64,000 nucleotides of DNA from Bradyrhizobium sp. CB82 (GCF_029714405.1 NZ_CP121650.1:4159001-4223000), one strand, 5' to 3'. Numbered from the stretch's first letter, positions 7,044 to 16,088 are shown. Program-made: numbers and translations. The notes: a model not told the origin generated them from the letters alone.

Positions 7044-9641
7044 ATGAAAATGGGGCGTTGGGTAATGGGGCAGGTGGTTGCACCGAAGTCGCTGCGATCG
7101 TTCGCGGCAATCGATTTCATCGACGAAAGATTCGAAGGCGGCTCTGGCAAGGCGGCATCGGCGGTTGCCGGATTGATCGCGGTGGCATCGTTCTCGGGCG
7201 CCGCCGGGGCGCAGCAGTCGAATCTTCCGCCGGTCAGCGTCGATGCGCCGGTCGAGCGCCCGCGGCCTGCCGCCTCGAAGCCATCACCGGAGCAGATTCG
7301 TGCGCGCAATGCGCTTCGCCGCGCGGCGCAGCGCCAGCAGGCGCAGCAGGCCGCAGCCGCGCCGTCCCAGAGCGCAAGCGCGCCGGACCGCAATCCCTAT
7401 GCCGATCCGGCAGCTCCCTACAAGGTCGATCACCTCCAGGCGTCGGGCAAATTTCCCGAGCCGCTGCTCAACACGCCGAAGACGGTGACGGTCTTGAGCA
7501 AGGAGGTACTCGAGGACAAGAACGCCACCTCCTTGAAGTCGGCGATCCTGAGCACGGCGGGCGTGACGCTCGGCACCGGCGAGGGTGGCAACGCCTTCGG
7601 GGACCGCTTCTTCATCCGCGGCTTCGACGCCCGCAACGACATCTTCATCGACGGCGCGCGCGATCCCGGTGTCAGCGTGCGCGAAAACTTCTTCACCGAG
7701 CAGGTCGAGATCCTGCGCGGTCCCGGCTCGTCCTTCGCCGGGCGCGGCACCACGGGCGGCGCGATCAACATCGTCACCAAGCAGGCCGTGACGGAGAAGA
7801 GCTTCTACAACATGGACACCACGTTTGGCACCGACAAGACCAAGCGTGTGACGCTCGACGTCAACCAGGTGATCAGCCCGACCTTCGCGGTGCGCGCCGG
7901 CGGCCTGTTCCAGGATGCCGGCGTCGCTGGCCGCGACTTCGTAACTGATGACCGCAGCGGCGCGTTCGTGGCCACGAAATGGACACCAGTCGATGCGGTG
8001 AAGGTGACCGCGGATTACGTGCACACCTACCTGCACGGCATCCCGGATTTCGGCGTGCCGTATTACCGGCCGGGATCCCCGGCGGCAGGAAACGTCTATC
8101 GGTCGACCGCCGGCGGTCCGTTTCCGGACTTCGGCTCCAACCGCAACAATTTCTACGGCTTCGTCAATCGCGACTTCTTCAAGGTGAAGCAGGACATCGG
8201 GACTGTTAACACCGAGGTCCAAGTGACGCCCGATCTCGTCCTCAGCGACAAGATCCGTGTCTCGCGCTCCGTCAATGACTACATCGGAACGCTGGCGGAA
8301 TCGCCGATCGCCAGGATTCCGCTGTCGGCATCAACCATCACGGCCAATCCGCAGAGCCGCTATCAGGTGACCAGCGTGCTGGCCAACCAGAGTGAGGCGA
8401 CCTACAAGTTCGACACCGGAGGCTTCAGGCATACGGCGCTCGCAGGCGTCGAGGTCTCTCGGGAGACGTCTTATATCGACAAGTATAGCGGGCTGAGCTC
8501 GGAGCTGACGACCGGCACCCCCTTCACGGGCGGTGGCTCGTTGTCGGGCGTTAGCGTGTTCGCGCCGCAATACACGTTTCTGCCGTTCGGGACGCCGACG
8601 CTGGCGGGACTGCCGACCAATCTCTCGGTCGACACCAAGAGCGTCTATGCGATGGACAGCATCAACTACAACGATCTCGTCATTCTGAATGGCGGCGTTC
8701 GTTATGACGACTACACCATCAACACCAGTGGCTACGCGTCCATCGGCGGCGTGAACAGGTTCGGATCGCAGAGCGCCGAGTTCGGGCTGCCCAACTTCAA
8801 TCTCGGCCTGACGCTCAAGCCGCTCCCGAACGGAAGCTTCTACGCGGCCTATGCGACGTCGTCGAACCCGGTGGGTGCCGAATTCGACGGCACCAGCACG
8901 GCCTATGGCGGCCTTTCGCCGGTTCTCAACGGCAGCTCGAACCAGATCTTCGGGCCGGAGGAGAACAAGGCGATCGAGGTCGGCACCAAGTGGGAATTGT
9001 TCGATCGCCATCTGTTGCTGCAAGCGGCGCTGTTCCAGACGGAGAAGGAAAACGCGCGCGAGGCGCAGAATATTACTCCGGCCACGGCCACCGCGACCTG
9101 TCCCTATCCGGTTACGATTCCGGCGACGACGGGCACCGTATCCTGCATCACGGCGGGCGCCGCGTACCGCATCCGCGGCATCGACCTCGGCGTCGGCGGC
9201 AAGATCACCGACAAATGGAGCGTGTTCGGCGGCCTCGTCCTGATGCAGTCGGAAGTGACCAAGTCGCTCGCGCCGTCGCCGCAGCCGCTGTTGTATCCGA
9301 CGAATGTCGGACGGCCGCTCGCCAACGTGGCGCACCAGTCCTTCAGCCTGCTCACGAAATATGAGCTGAACGACATCTGGGAGCTCGGCGGGCAGGCGGT
9401 GTACCGCTCGCAGATCTATGGCGGCACGTTGCTCGCGGCCAACCAGGGGACGTCGATCCCGGGTTATTGGCGCTTCGACGCCTTCGCCGAGGCGAAGGTC
9501 GACAAGCACTGGACGGTGAAGCTGTTCGTCAACAACATCTTCGATAAGCGCTACTACGACGCTCTTTACCAGAGCGCCACGCCCTTCGTGCTGGAAGCTC
9601 CGGGACGTGCTGCCTATCTGGTCGTCTCGGCGCGGTATTGA
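7044..9641 (+). CDS. TonB-dependent siderophore receptor (catecholate, Fiu-like)
   Basis: An 865-residue outer-membrane receptor that imports an iron-siderophore complex using TonB energy. A hydrophobic segment with a likely cleavage site before AQQSN (about residue 57) would be the signal peptide, so the N-terminus is long. A TonB-box-like LPPVSVDA follows, then an Ala/Gln-rich linker, the plug domain (TPKTVTVLSKEVLEDK, later RGPGSSFAGRGTTGG and INIVTKQ) and a 22-strand-type barrel that ends in an aromatic residue (SARY). The length is at the upper end for siderophore receptors. It is followed 21 bases later by a PiuC-type dioxygenase, a common partner of catecholate receptors, and then by exbB, exbD and tonB. 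Three ICE-like sites precede it. Confidence 0.92.
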   Translation: MKMGRWVMGQVVAPKSLRSFAAIDFIDERFEGGSGKAASAVAGLIAVASFSGAAGAQQSNLPPVSVDAPVERPRPAASKPSPEQIRARNALRRAAQRQQAQQAAAAPSQSASAPDRNPYADPAAPYKVDHLQASGKFPEPLLNTPKTVTVLSKEVLEDKNATSLKSAILSTAGVTLGTGEGGNAFGDRFFIRGFDARNDIFIDGARDPGVSVRENFFTEQVEILRGPGSSFAGRGTTGGAINIVTKQAVTEKSFYNMDTTFGTDKTKRVTLDVNQVISPTFAVRAGGLFQDAGVAGRDFVTDDRSGAFVATKWTPVDAVKVTADYVHTYLHGIPDFGVPYYRPGSPAAGNVYRSTAGGPFPDFGSNRNNFYGFVNRDFFKVKQDIGTVNTEVQVTPDLVLSDKIRVSRSVNDYIGTLAESPIARIPLSASTITANPQSRYQVTSVLANQSEATYKFDTGGFRHTALAGVEVSRETSYIDKYSGLSSELTTGTPFTGGGSLSGVSVFAPQYTFLPFGTPTLAGLPTNLSVDTKSVYAMDSINYNDLVILNGGVRYDDYTINTSGYASIGGVNRFGSQSAEFGLPNFNLGLTLKPLPNGSFYAAYATSSNPVGAEFDGTSTAYGGLSPVLNGSSNQIFGPEENKAIEVGTKWELFDRHLLLQAALFQTEKENAREAQNITPATATATCPYPVTIPATTGTVSCITAGAAYRIRGIDLGVGGKITDKWSVFGGLVLMQSEVTKSLAPSPQPLLYPTNVGRPLANVAHQSFSLLTKYELNDIWELGGQAVYRSQIYGGTLLAANQGTSIPGYWRFDAFAEAKVDKHWTVKLFVNNIFDKRYYDALYQSATPFVLEAPGRAAYLVVSARY

Positions 9642-9662
9642 ACGGAAGGGTAACGAGGCATC

Positions 9663-10352
9663 ATGCTGACCTGCATACCCGGCGTCTTGAGCAAGGATGA
9701 TGTGGCGGATTTCCGCCGCATCATGGACGCCAGCGACTGGGAAGACGGCCGCTCGACGGCGGGTGCGCAATCGGCGATGGTCAAGCGCAACGAGCAATTG
9801 CCGCCGGACAGCGAGGTTGCGCGCAAGCTCGGCAACCGCATCATCTCGGCGCTGACCTCGAACCCGCGCTTCCTCGCGGCAGCGATTCCGCTCCAGATCT
9901 TCCCGCCGTTGTTCAACCGCTATGCGGCGAGCGGCGGGCACCATTTCGGTCTGCACGTCGACAACGCGATCCGCGGCGATCGCCTGACCGGCCTTCGCAT
10001 CCGCACCGACCTGTCGGTCACGCTGTTCCTCACCGAGCCGGAGGAATACGACGGTGGCGAACTCGTGATCGAGGACACCTACGGTTCGCACGACGTTAAG
10101 TTGCCGGCCGGCGACTGCGTGCTGTATCCCTCGACCAGCCTGCATCTCGTCACGCCAGTGACGCGGGGCGCGCGCGTTGCGTCTTTTTTCTGGTTGCAGA
10201 GCATGGTACGGGACGATCAGGCCCGCAGCCTGATCTTTGACCTCGATACCGCCATTCAGGCGCTGGCGCAGCGGCTTGGACGCGACGACCCCGAAACGGT
10301 CAAATTGACGGGTATCTATCACAACCTCATTCGCTACTGGGCCGAAGTATGA
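9663..10352 (+). CDS. PKHD-type Fe(II)/2-oxoglutarate dioxygenase (PiuC/YbiX family)
   Basis: A 229-residue cytoplasmic hydroxylase. The iron-binding HxD is at His98 and Asp100 (LHVDN), the distal histidine is His161 (SLHLVTPV), and the 2-oxoglutarate-binding arginine is Arg171, ten residues later. This is the PKHD layout. The family length is about 225-230, so the gene is complete. PiuC/YbiX proteins are found next to TonB-dependent catecholate receptors and are iron-regulated; their natural substrate is not known to me. The gene lies 21 bases after the receptor and overlaps exbB by four bases (ATGA), which indicates one transcript. Confidence 0.92.
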   Translation: MLTCIPGVLSKDDVADFRRIMDASDWEDGRSTAGAQSAMVKRNEQLPPDSEVARKLGNRIISALTSNPRFLAAAIPLQIFPPLFNRYAASGGHHFGLHVDNAIRGDRLTGLRIRTDLSVTLFLTEPEEYDGGELVIEDTYGSHDVKLPAGDCVLYPSTSLHLVTPVTRGARVASFFWLQSMVRDDQARSLIFDLDTAIQALAQRLGRDDPETVKLTGIYHNLIRYWAEV

Positions 10353-11290
10353 AGACAACACCCTTCCGAGCAAGCTTTGCCGCAACCGTGATATCAGCGG
10401 TGATCGCCCTCGCAGTTCCCGCTTCGGCACAGCAGCAGAGGGCAATGCCGGCATCGCAGCCGGCTACCACTCCGGCAGCAGCGCCGGTAGCGCCATCGGC
10501 CGCCGCACCTGCGGCGATCGCTGTCCCCGCACCGCCAGCGTCCGAGGCGGCGTCGACTGATGCCGGCCGCGCGCTGAAATCGACCGCGCCCGTGATGAAG
10601 GAGCTGTCGCCCTGGGCGATGTTCATGTCGGCGGACATCATCGTCAAGGCGGTGATGATCGGGCTTGCCTTCGCTTCGCTCGTCACCTGGACCATCTTCA
10701 TCGCGAAATCGATCGAGCTGATGCTGGCGCAGAGCAGGCTGCGTTCGGCCCTGAAGAGGATCGCCGACGCACGCTCGCTAGCGGAGGCCCAGTTTGCGCT
10801 CGGCGCCAAGGCAGGCATCTTGCCGTCATTCCTTGCGGCCGCGCTGCGCGAGGCGAGGGCGTCCGCGGGCATCTCCAGCGACGCCGGCATCAAGGAGCGC
10901 GCCGCCTCGAGCTTTGCCGAGATCGCCCGCGCGGAGTCGCGCCGGATCCGGATCGGCATGGGCGTGCTCGCGACCATCGGTGCCACCTCGCCCTTCGTCG
11001 GCCTGTTCGGCACCGTCTGGGGCATCATGAACAGCTTCATCGGCATCTCGAAGTCGCAGACGACGAATCTTGCGGTCGTGGCGCCCGGCATCGCCGAAGC
11101 GCTGCTGGCGACCGCGATCGGCCTCGTCGCGGCGATCCCCGCCGTCATCATCTACAATCATTTCGCGCGCATGACGAAGGGCTATCTCGAGCTCGTGAGC
11201 CGCGCCTCGGGTGCGGCGGCGCGGCTGCTCTCGCGCGACCTCGACCGCAGCCATGGCAGTGTTCATCATTCGCGCGCAGCGGCGGAGTAA
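10349..11290 (+). CDS. exbB: TonB-system energizer ExbB
   Basis: A 313-residue inner-membrane protein of the MotA/TolQ/ExbB proton-channel family. A cleavable signal (about residues 1-27, ending PASAQ) leads into an Ala/Pro-rich periplasmic stretch, which is a known feature of longer ExbB proteins. Then come a first membrane helix near [20 protein letters not shown], a cytoplasmic domain, and a conserved pair of helices with [18 protein letters not shown] and [18 protein letters not shown]. It works with ExbD to pass proton motive force to TonB. It overlaps the PiuC-type gene by four bases, and exbD begins three bases after its stop. Confidence 0.95.
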   Translation: MKTTPFRASFAATVISAVIALAVPASAQQQRAMPASQPATTPAAAPVAPSAAAPAAIAVPAPPASEAASTDAGRALKSTAPVMKELSPWAMFMSADIIVKAVMIGLAFASLVTWTIFIAKSIELMLAQSRLRSALKRIADARSLAEAQFALGAKAGILPSFLAAALREARASAGISSDAGIKERAASSFAEIARAESRRIRIGMGVLATIGATSPFVGLFGTVWGIMNSFIGISKSQTTNLAVVAPGIAEALLATAIGLVAAIPAVIIYNHFARMTKGYLELVSRASGAAARLLSRDLDRSHGSVHHSRAAAE

Positions 11291-11293
11291 GCG

Positions 11294-11764
11294 ATGGGCG
11301 CTTCGATCGCAGACAATGATCTCGACGACGATGCGGACTTCTCCGAGACGCATGAGATCAACGTCACGCCATTCATCGACGTCATTCTGGTGCTGCTGAT
11401 CATCTTCATGGTCGCAGCGCCCTTGTCGACGGTTGACCTGCCCATAGATCTGCCGACCTCAAGTGCAACGCCGCAGAAGAAGCCGGACAAGCCGACCTAT
11501 CTCAGCATCAAGTCTGATTTGACGCTTGCCATCGGGGAGAATCCGGTCACGCGTGCCAACCTGGTCGGCTCGCTCGACGGCCTTTCGGACATGAGTAAGG
11601 ACAAATACGTTTTCCTGCGCGCCGATCGCTCGGTGCCTTATGGCGAGCTGATGGGCGTGATGGAGCTGTTGCGTTCGGGTGGCTACTCCAAGGTCAAGCT
11701 GGTTACGCTGGAAGGTGTCCCAGTCTCTTCAGGGGCGCCTGCGGCAGACCCTGCCAAGCCCTAA
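11294..11764 (+). CDS. exbD: TonB-system energizer ExbD
   Basis: A 156-residue protein with a short cytoplasmic tail, one membrane helix and a periplasmic domain. The segment INVTPFIDVILVLLIIFMV carries the essential membrane aspartate (Asp29), equivalent to the proton-relay Asp of ExbD/TolR. A GGAG six bases before the ATG supports the start. The acidic N-terminus (DNDLDDDADF) is a little longer than in E. coli ExbD. It is followed by a palindromic repeat and then by tonB. Confidence 0.94.
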   Translation: MGASIADNDLDDDADFSETHEINVTPFIDVILVLLIIFMVAAPLSTVDLPIDLPTSSATPQKKPDKPTYLSIKSDLTLAIGENPVTRANLVGSLDGLSDMSKDKYVFLRADRSVPYGELMGVMELLRSGGYSKVKLVTLEGVPVSSGAPAADPAKP

Positions 11765-11868
11765 ACCGCGATGAGATTGGAATGAATCGTCATCGCGCTT
11801 TAGGTTGTTGTTGTTTGAGCATGATCCTTTCGGAAAACCGCGTCACACTTTTCCGGATCATGCCCTAG
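11765..11868. repeat. Intergenic palindromic repeat between exbD and tonB
   Basis: There are two adjacent hairpins. The first pairs CGCGATGA (11767-11774) with TCATCGCG (11790-11797). The second pairs GCATGATCC (11819-11827) with GGATCATGC (11855-11863), and an inner CGGAAAA/TTTTCCG adds to the stem. The second half (GAGCATGATCC...CGGAAAACCG...) is a dispersed element that I recall from many Bradyrhizobiaceae genomes. It separates the otherwise tightly packed exbD and tonB genes and could reduce or stabilise expression across the junction. Confidence 0.75.
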
Positions 11869-11879
11869 AGGCTCTTGCC

Positions 11880-12698
11880 ATGTCCGATCTCGAGATCGAG
11901 CCAAGACCATCCCGGCGGCTGTGGGTTTTGGCCGCAGTGGCAGCGCTTGGGCTCCATCTGGGTGGCGCTGCATTGGCGCTGGCGAATTTGCGGACGGATG
12001 GCGGTGATGATGGTTTGGGCGCGGCCGGTGCCGAGTTCGCCGTCGAGATGGCTTCGCCCGATGCTCCCGAGTCCGAACTTCCGCCCGGCCCTGACAGCGA
12101 GGCCTTGCAGGAGCAGCGGGCGATGCCCGAACAAAAGGCGGAGGTGAAGGAAACCGAGCTGCCGAAGGATCAGCATCAGGACGTCGACGACGCCGATCGG
12201 ATCGTTACCGACAACAATTCGAAAAAGCCGGACGACGAGAGTCAGAAGGTGGCGGCCATCGAGACCCCGGCCGCCGAGGCATCGCCGCAGTCGGTTGCCA
12301 CGGCGAGACAGAAGCTTCACGAGGCCGCGCGCGAGGCTGAGAAGGCGATGGCGCCCGTGCTCGGGGTCGGCAAGGACATCCTGAAGCTGACGACCGACTG
12401 GAACCGCAAGATCAGTGCGCATTTCAAGCTGCACCAGGTCTACCCGGAGGGCAGGGAACCCAAGTCCCAGAAGGTCAAGGTGACCCTCGTCCTCAACCGC
12501 AAAGGCAACGTGCTTTCGGTGGACGTGGTGGAGTCCTCGGGAGACCAGGCGTTCGATGCGGCGGCGGTCTCGATGATTCGTCGGTCGGATCCCGTGCCGC
12601 AACCGCCGGCCGGACTGACGGATGAAAAGTTCGAGCGCACACTCGACGTGACCTTCCCGCCGCGGGAGACGAAAAAGAAGTCCGCTCAGCGCCAGTAG
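11880..12698 (+). CDS. tonB: Energy transducer TonB
   Basis: A 272-residue protein anchored in the inner membrane that spans the periplasm and contacts the TonB box of outer-membrane receptors. The N-terminal helix is near residues 17-36 (LWVLAAVAALGLHLGGAAL). An acidic, Pro/Glu/Lys-rich linker follows, and the C-terminal TonB domain (about 190-265) carries YPEGREPKSQKVKVTLVLNRKG and SSGDQAFDAAAVSMI. I chose the ATG at 11880. A longer frame from a TTG at 11805 runs through the palindromic repeat and has no family support. The 3' end overlaps the convergent gene on the minus strand by 13 bases. Confidence 0.92.
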   Translation: MSDLEIEPRPSRRLWVLAAVAALGLHLGGAALALANLRTDGGDDGLGAAGAEFAVEMASPDAPESELPPGPDSEALQEQRAMPEQKAEVKETELPKDQHQDVDDADRIVTDNNSKKPDDESQKVAAIETPAAEASPQSVATARQKLHEAAREAEKAMAPVLGVGKDILKLTTDWNRKISAHFKLHQVYPEGREPKSQKVKVTLVLNRKGNVLSVDVVESSGDQAFDAAAVSMIRRSDPVPQPPAGLTDEKFERTLDVTFPPRETKKKSAQRQ

Positions 12699-13171
12699 TA
12701 GCGGATCGCGACGTAGACCACGACCAAGCATGCGAAGATCAGCGCCACCGGAAGCGGCCGCTTCTCGGTTCCACCGAACGCCGCCACCCGGAACGTGCCG
12801 GCCTTCTTCGGCTTCGGCGCAGGGCGGCGGAAGGCGGTAACATTGTCCTTCACGGGCTGGCTGGCCCGGGGGCGAACATCGGGCGGGGTTCCGGCGCCGC
12901 CCATTTCGACATAATAGGCCTTGTAGACCGAGGCGATGGTGGCCTCGGTGGCTTCGTCCTCGCTCATCTGCTCCAGCAGCTTCTTGTAGCTCGCGAGGAA
13001 CTCCTGGGCCTCTGGAGGCAGCGCTGACAACCCATTGAGCTTGGCCATCATCTTCCAGGTGGCAAAATCGGCGCGGGCGCGGGTGTCGGCTCGTCGCGCG
13101 ATCAGCATGTCGGCAGCTTTGACCAAGTTGGCCTCGGGCCCTTGTGGTTCTCTGGGTTTGTCCTGGTTCAA
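12686..13171 (-). CDS. Hypothetical protein with a C-terminal membrane anchor
   Basis: A 161-residue protein with no family that I recognise. The first 85 residues are charged and helical (ANLVKAADMLIARRADTRAR and ASYKKLLEQMSEDEATEAT). A Pro/Lys-rich linker (RRPAPKPKKAG) follows, then one C-terminal hydrophobic segment (LPVALIFACLVVVYVAIRYYW) that ends the protein, so it is probably a tail-anchored or single-pass protein facing the cytoplasm. The site-2 protease gene ends one base before this gene begins on the same strand, so the two are likely co-expressed. The end overlaps the convergent tonB by 13 bases. Confidence 0.75.
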   Translation of the reverse strand: MNQDKPREPQGPEANLVKAADMLIARRADTRARADFATWKMMAKLNGLSALPPEAQEFLASYKKLLEQMSEDEATEATIASVYKAYYVEMGGAGTPPDVRPRASQPVKDNVTAFRRPAPKPKKAGTFRVAAFGGTEKRPLPVALIFACLVVVYVAIRYYWR

Positions 13172-13894
13172 CTACCCGTTGCCGGTCAGGAAGAGAACAG
13201 CCTGAATCACATATCCGGTCAACGTTCGCAGTATTGCCGAGATAACATCAAGATTTAGACCGAACTGCGAACCCGCAAGGGGGAGCAGGATCAGGATGGC
13301 GATCAAGATCAGCATGCCGAACGGCTCGAGCCTAGCCAGCGGCAGGGCGAGCGGGCGCGGCAACAGGCCGACCGCGACCCGCCCGCCGTCCAGCGGCGGT
13401 ATCGGCATCATGTTGAACACGGCCAGCACCACGTTGATCAGCAGCGAATTCTTCAAATTGTCGAAGATCCATTGCGCCGAACTCGCCGGCGCGAGGCGCA
13501 TGGCATGGAATGCCAGGGCCGCCAGCAGCGCCAGCAGGATGTTGGTCGCGGGGCCGGCCAGCGCCACCCAGACCATGTCGAGCTTCGGGTTGTTGAGCTT
13601 GCGGAAGTTCACCGGCACCGGCTTGGCATAGCCGAACAGGAACGGCGAATGTGCAAATAACAGCATCGCCGGCAGGATGAGAGTGCCGAACGGGTCGATG
13701 TGCCGGAGCGGATTGAAGCTGACCCGGCCACGCTGCCAGGCGGTGTTGTCGCCGAGCCGGTGGGCAACGAAGCCGTGTGCGGCCTCGTGGAAGGTGATGG
13801 CGATCACCAGGGGGATCACCCAGACGGAAAGGTCGTAGAGGGAGACGTTCAAGCGGGGTGTTCCAGTTCGTGGCCTGATGGGCCGAACTACCAC
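13172..13894 (-). CDS. Site-2 protease family protein (M50B zinc metalloprotease)
   Basis: A 240-residue polytopic membrane protein. The zinc-binding HExxH motif is HEAAH at residues 36-40, inside the first membrane helix, and the second metal ligand motif is PPLDGG with Asp169. Residues NPLRHIDPFGTL and ALAGPATNILLAL are typical of the short M50B group, which has no PDZ domain. The family cleaves substrates within the membrane; the target is unknown. The reported start is a GTG at 13894. A TTG 14 codons later, giving LNVSLYDLSVW, is an equally possible start because it is closer to the usual N-terminus. Confidence 0.88.
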   Translation of the reverse strand: MVVRPIRPRTGTPRLNVSLYDLSVWVIPLVIAITFHEAAHGFVAHRLGDNTAWQRGRVSFNPLRHIDPFGTLILPAMLLFAHSPFLFGYAKPVPVNFRKLNNPKLDMVWVALAGPATNILLALLAALAFHAMRLAPASSAQWIFDNLKNSLLINVVLAVFNMMPIPPLDGGRVAVGLLPRPLALPLARLEPFGMLILIAILILLPLAGSQFGLNLDVISAILRTLTGYVIQAVLFLTGNG

Positions 13895-13971
13895 GTTTCA
13901 GCCCCGCGGCGAACCACGGTGCTGATCCTTGTGATGAAGCTCATGTCGCGGGCCGGCCCAACCCGGTGGCG

Positions 13972-14364
13972 TCAGGATGGAATCGTGGTCGGATATTGGG
14001 GCAGGCCGTCGTCGAGTTTCAGCCAGCTCATCTTCTCCGACACCCAGATGTGCTCGGTCGGCGAAAAGGCGTTGCGGTCGTCAAAGGTCGCAAGCGCGAC
14101 CCCCGCGGCGGTGCCGTTCCGCCGCCAGGAGAACAACCGAGTGCCGCATTGCTTGCAAAAGACACGATCGATGTTTTCCGACGTTGGGAAGCGGCCGGTC
14201 TCGCCTTCGATACTCAGCGCGGTCTGCGGGAACAGCGCGCGGGCAAAGAAGGGCGAGCCCATCGCCTTCTGACAGTTGCGGCAATGGCAGACCCGAACGT
14301 TGAGCGGCTCGCCCTCGGCCTTGAACCGCACCGCGCCGCACAGGCATCCGCCTTCTCTGATCAT
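13972..14364 (-). CDS. GFA family protein (glutathione-dependent formaldehyde-activating enzyme-like)
   Basis: A 130-residue zinc protein of the Gfa/CENP-V fold. Cysteine pairs bind zinc: Cys7 and Cys9 (GCLCGAVRF), Cys26, Cys28 and Cys31 (CHCRNCQK), and Cys70 and Cys73 (CKQCGTRLF). The start at 14364 follows an AGGGCACC-like ribosome site and gives the normal beginning MIREGGCLCG. A 26-codon longer frame overlaps the upstream SDR gene and lacks support. Most members of this family are annotated only by fold, and true S-hydroxymethylglutathione synthase activity is often absent. Confidence 0.85.
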   Translation of the reverse strand: MIREGGCLCGAVRFKAEGEPLNVRVCHCRNCQKAMGSPFFARALFPQTALSIEGETGRFPTSENIDRVFCKQCGTRLFSWRRNGTAAGVALATFDDRNAFSPTEHIWVSEKMSWLKLDDGLPQYPTTIPS

Positions 14365-14371
14365 GGTGCCC

Positions 14372-15118
14372 TCAATAGGTGGCGCGGCCGCCGGAGATAT
14401 CGAACACTGCGCCCGTCGAAAACCCGCAGTCTTCCGAGGCAAGCCAGGCGACCATCGCGGCGAGTTCTTCCACCAGCACGAATCGGCCCTTCGGGATCTT
14501 CGACAGCATGAAATCGATGTGCTGCTGCGTCAGCTGCTCGAAGATCGCCGTCTTCGCGGCTGCCGGCGTCACGGCGTTCACCAGGATGTCGTGCGCCGCA
14601 AGCTCCTTGCCGAGCGACTTCGTCAGCGCGATCAGGCCGGCCTTGGAGGCCGAGTAGTGCGCCGCGTTCGGATTGCCTTCCTTGCCGGCGATCGAGGCGA
14701 TGTTCACGATCCGCCCGTATTTCTGCTTGAGCATCGTGGGCACGATCGCCTTGCAGCAGATGAAGGGGCCGTCGAGGTTGATGCGCAGCACCTTGCGCCA
14801 TTCCTCGAGATCGGTCTCCCAGACCGTCTTGTTGATGCCGGCAATGCCGGCATTGTTGACGAGGATGTCGATCTTGCCGAAGGCGGCGAGGGTCGCGTCG
14901 CGCGCCTGCTCGACCGCGGCCGTGTCGGCGACATCGACATTGAAGACGCGAACGTCGCCGCCGATGTCCTTGGCTGTCTTCTCGGCGAGATCAGCGTCAA
15001 AATCCCAGATCGCGACCTTGGCGCCGGAGGCGACGAAACGTTCGGCGATGGCGCGGCCAAAGCCCTGGGCGCCGCCGGTGACGATGGCGCAACGGCCGTT
15101 GAGGTCGATCTTGTTCAT
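14372..15118 (-). CDS. SDR family NAD(P)-dependent oxidoreductase (FabG-like)
   Basis: A 248-residue classical short-chain dehydrogenase. The cofactor motif is TGGAQGFG near residue 14, NNAG occurs near 89, and the catalytic Ser, Tyr and Lys are in ASIAG and YSASKAG. The start at 15118 has a strong ribosome site (AGGGAGGAATTC) on the minus strand; the longer frame upstream has none. It sits beside a second SDR and an IlvD/Edd-type dehydratase on the same strand, so an oxidation step on a sugar, sugar lactone or sugar acid is likely. The substrate cannot be read from the sequence. Confidence 0.9.
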   Translation of the reverse strand: MNKIDLNGRCAIVTGGAQGFGRAIAERFVASGAKVAIWDFDADLAEKTAKDIGGDVRVFNVDVADTAAVEQARDATLAAFGKIDILVNNAGIAGINKTVWETDLEEWRKVLRINLDGPFICCKAIVPTMLKQKYGRIVNIASIAGKEGNPNAAHYSASKAGLIALTKSLGKELAAHDILVNAVTPAAAKTAIFEQLTQQHIDFMLSKIPKGRFVLVEELAAMVAWLASEDCGFSTGAVFDISGGRATY

Positions 15119-15140
15119 GCGAGAATTCCTCCCTCTCACC

Positions 15141-15234
15141 CTCATGGTGAGCAGCGCGTCCCTAGCGCGCGTCTCGAACCATGAAGTCCGCTGGCCCATC
15201 CCCAGGAGACGGCGCTTCGCGCCTCCTCGGGATG
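15141..15234. repeat. Pair of intergenic hairpin repeats
   Basis: There are two imperfect palindromes between the SDR genes. In the first, CATGGT (15143-15148) faces ACCATG (15178-15183) around an alternating CGCG core. In the second, CATCCCCAGGAG (15197-15208) faces CTCCTCGGGATG (15223-15234) around GCGCTTCGCG. They lie after the stop of the upstream SDR gene (minus strand) and before the ribosome site of the next one. They look like the short dispersed repeats common in Bradyrhizobium intergenic DNA and may act as RNA-stabilising or terminating hairpins. Confidence 0.6.
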
Positions 15235-15242
15235 AGGATCAA

Positions 15243-15974
15243 TCAGAGCATGAAACCGCCGTCGACGATGAGGTCGACGCCAGTGGTGAACGCGCTTTCG
15301 TCACTGCCGAGATAGACCGCCATGGCCGCGATTTCCTCTGCGGTGCCGAGCCGGCCCATCTTCTGGCGGGCGATGAACATCTCTTTGCCTTGCGGGCCGA
15401 CGGCGGCGGCGCGGTCGAGCATCGAGGGCGTCTCGACCGTGCCGGGGCAGATGCTGTTGCAGCGAATTCCCTGCGTGATGAAGTCGAGCGCAACCGCGCG
15501 CGTGAGGAGCGAAACCGCCGCCTTGGACGCGCTGTAGACATAACGGTTGGCCGGCGGCCTCAGCGCAGCGCAAGACGAGATGTTGACGATGCTGCCGCCG
15601 CCGCCCGCGATCATCGCCGGCAGAAACGCCTTGATGGTCCGGTGCATCGACTTGACGTTGAGGTCGAACGAGAAGTCCCAGTCTTCTTCCGAACAGTCCA
15701 AAATCGTTCCGTTGTGCACGAAGCCCGCGGCATTGAGCAGGATGTCGATCGTGCCGATGCGCTTGGCGAAGGCGTTGACGTCGGCGGTGTTGCGAACGTC
15801 GAGCTTTGCCGTCTCGGCGATGCCGTCCTTGCTTAATTCGGCGATGCCGCTTTCGTTGATGTCGGTGGCGATGACGGTCGCGCCTTCACGCGCGAATGCG
15901 ATGGCGCATGCGCGCCCGATGCCCGCCGCCGCGGCGGTGACAACGGCGCGTTTCCCCTTGAGGCGGTCTGCCAT
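15243..15974 (-). CDS. SDR family oxidoreductase (sugar-acid or hydroxy-acid dehydrogenase-like)
   Basis: A 243-residue short-chain dehydrogenase. It begins MADRLKGKRAVVTAAAAGIG, with an alanine-rich version of the glycine motif. NAAGFV replaces the common NNAG. The catalytic residues are in ISSCA and YSASK, and the protein ends with VDGGF. This pattern resembles the group that includes 2-keto-3-deoxy-L-fuconate dehydrogenase and mammalian BDH2, where ketose acids or hydroxybutyrate are substrates; that is a similarity judgement from memory. It lies just downstream of the dehydratase gene on the same strand, separated by a palindromic repeat. Confidence 0.88.
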   Translation of the reverse strand: MADRLKGKRAVVTAAAAGIGRACAIAFAREGATVIATDINESGIAELSKDGIAETAKLDVRNTADVNAFAKRIGTIDILLNAAGFVHNGTILDCSEEDWDFSFDLNVKSMHRTIKAFLPAMIAGGGGSIVNISSCAALRPPANRYVYSASKAAVSLLTRAVALDFITQGIRCNSICPGTVETPSMLDRAAAVGPQGKEMFIARQKMGRLGTAEEIAAMAVYLGSDESAFTTGVDLIVDGGFML

Positions 15975-16005
15975 TTTCTTGTTCTCCTTGATGCCCTCAA
16001 TGCGC

Positions 16006-16076
16006 TAGCCCGGATGAACGCGCTAGCGCGATCCGGGGGCGGGTTGACCCGGGTGTTGCTGTGCTCACCCGGGCTA
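16006..16076. repeat. Long imperfect palindrome between SDR and dehydratase genes
   Basis: TAGCCCGGATGA (16006-16017) faces TCACCCGGGCTA (16065-16076), and an inner CGCGCTAGCGCG lies at 16019-16030. The whole unit is a GC-rich double hairpin with a CCCGGG-rich second part. It lies between the stop of the dehydratase gene (16089) and the start of the SDR gene (15974). The style matches dispersed palindromic units seen elsewhere in the window, and it may mark an mRNA processing or termination point. Confidence 0.6.
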
Positions 16077-16088
16077 CGCGTGCTCAAT

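Noticed and set aside
8331..10454. A 707-codon open frame on the minus strand
   Set aside because: It covers the C-terminal half of the siderophore receptor and the PiuC-type gene, both with clear motifs; the minus frame shows none.
11805..11879. Upstream TTG start for tonB
   Set aside because: The extension reads through a palindromic intergenic repeat and puts 25 unrelated residues before the membrane anchor.
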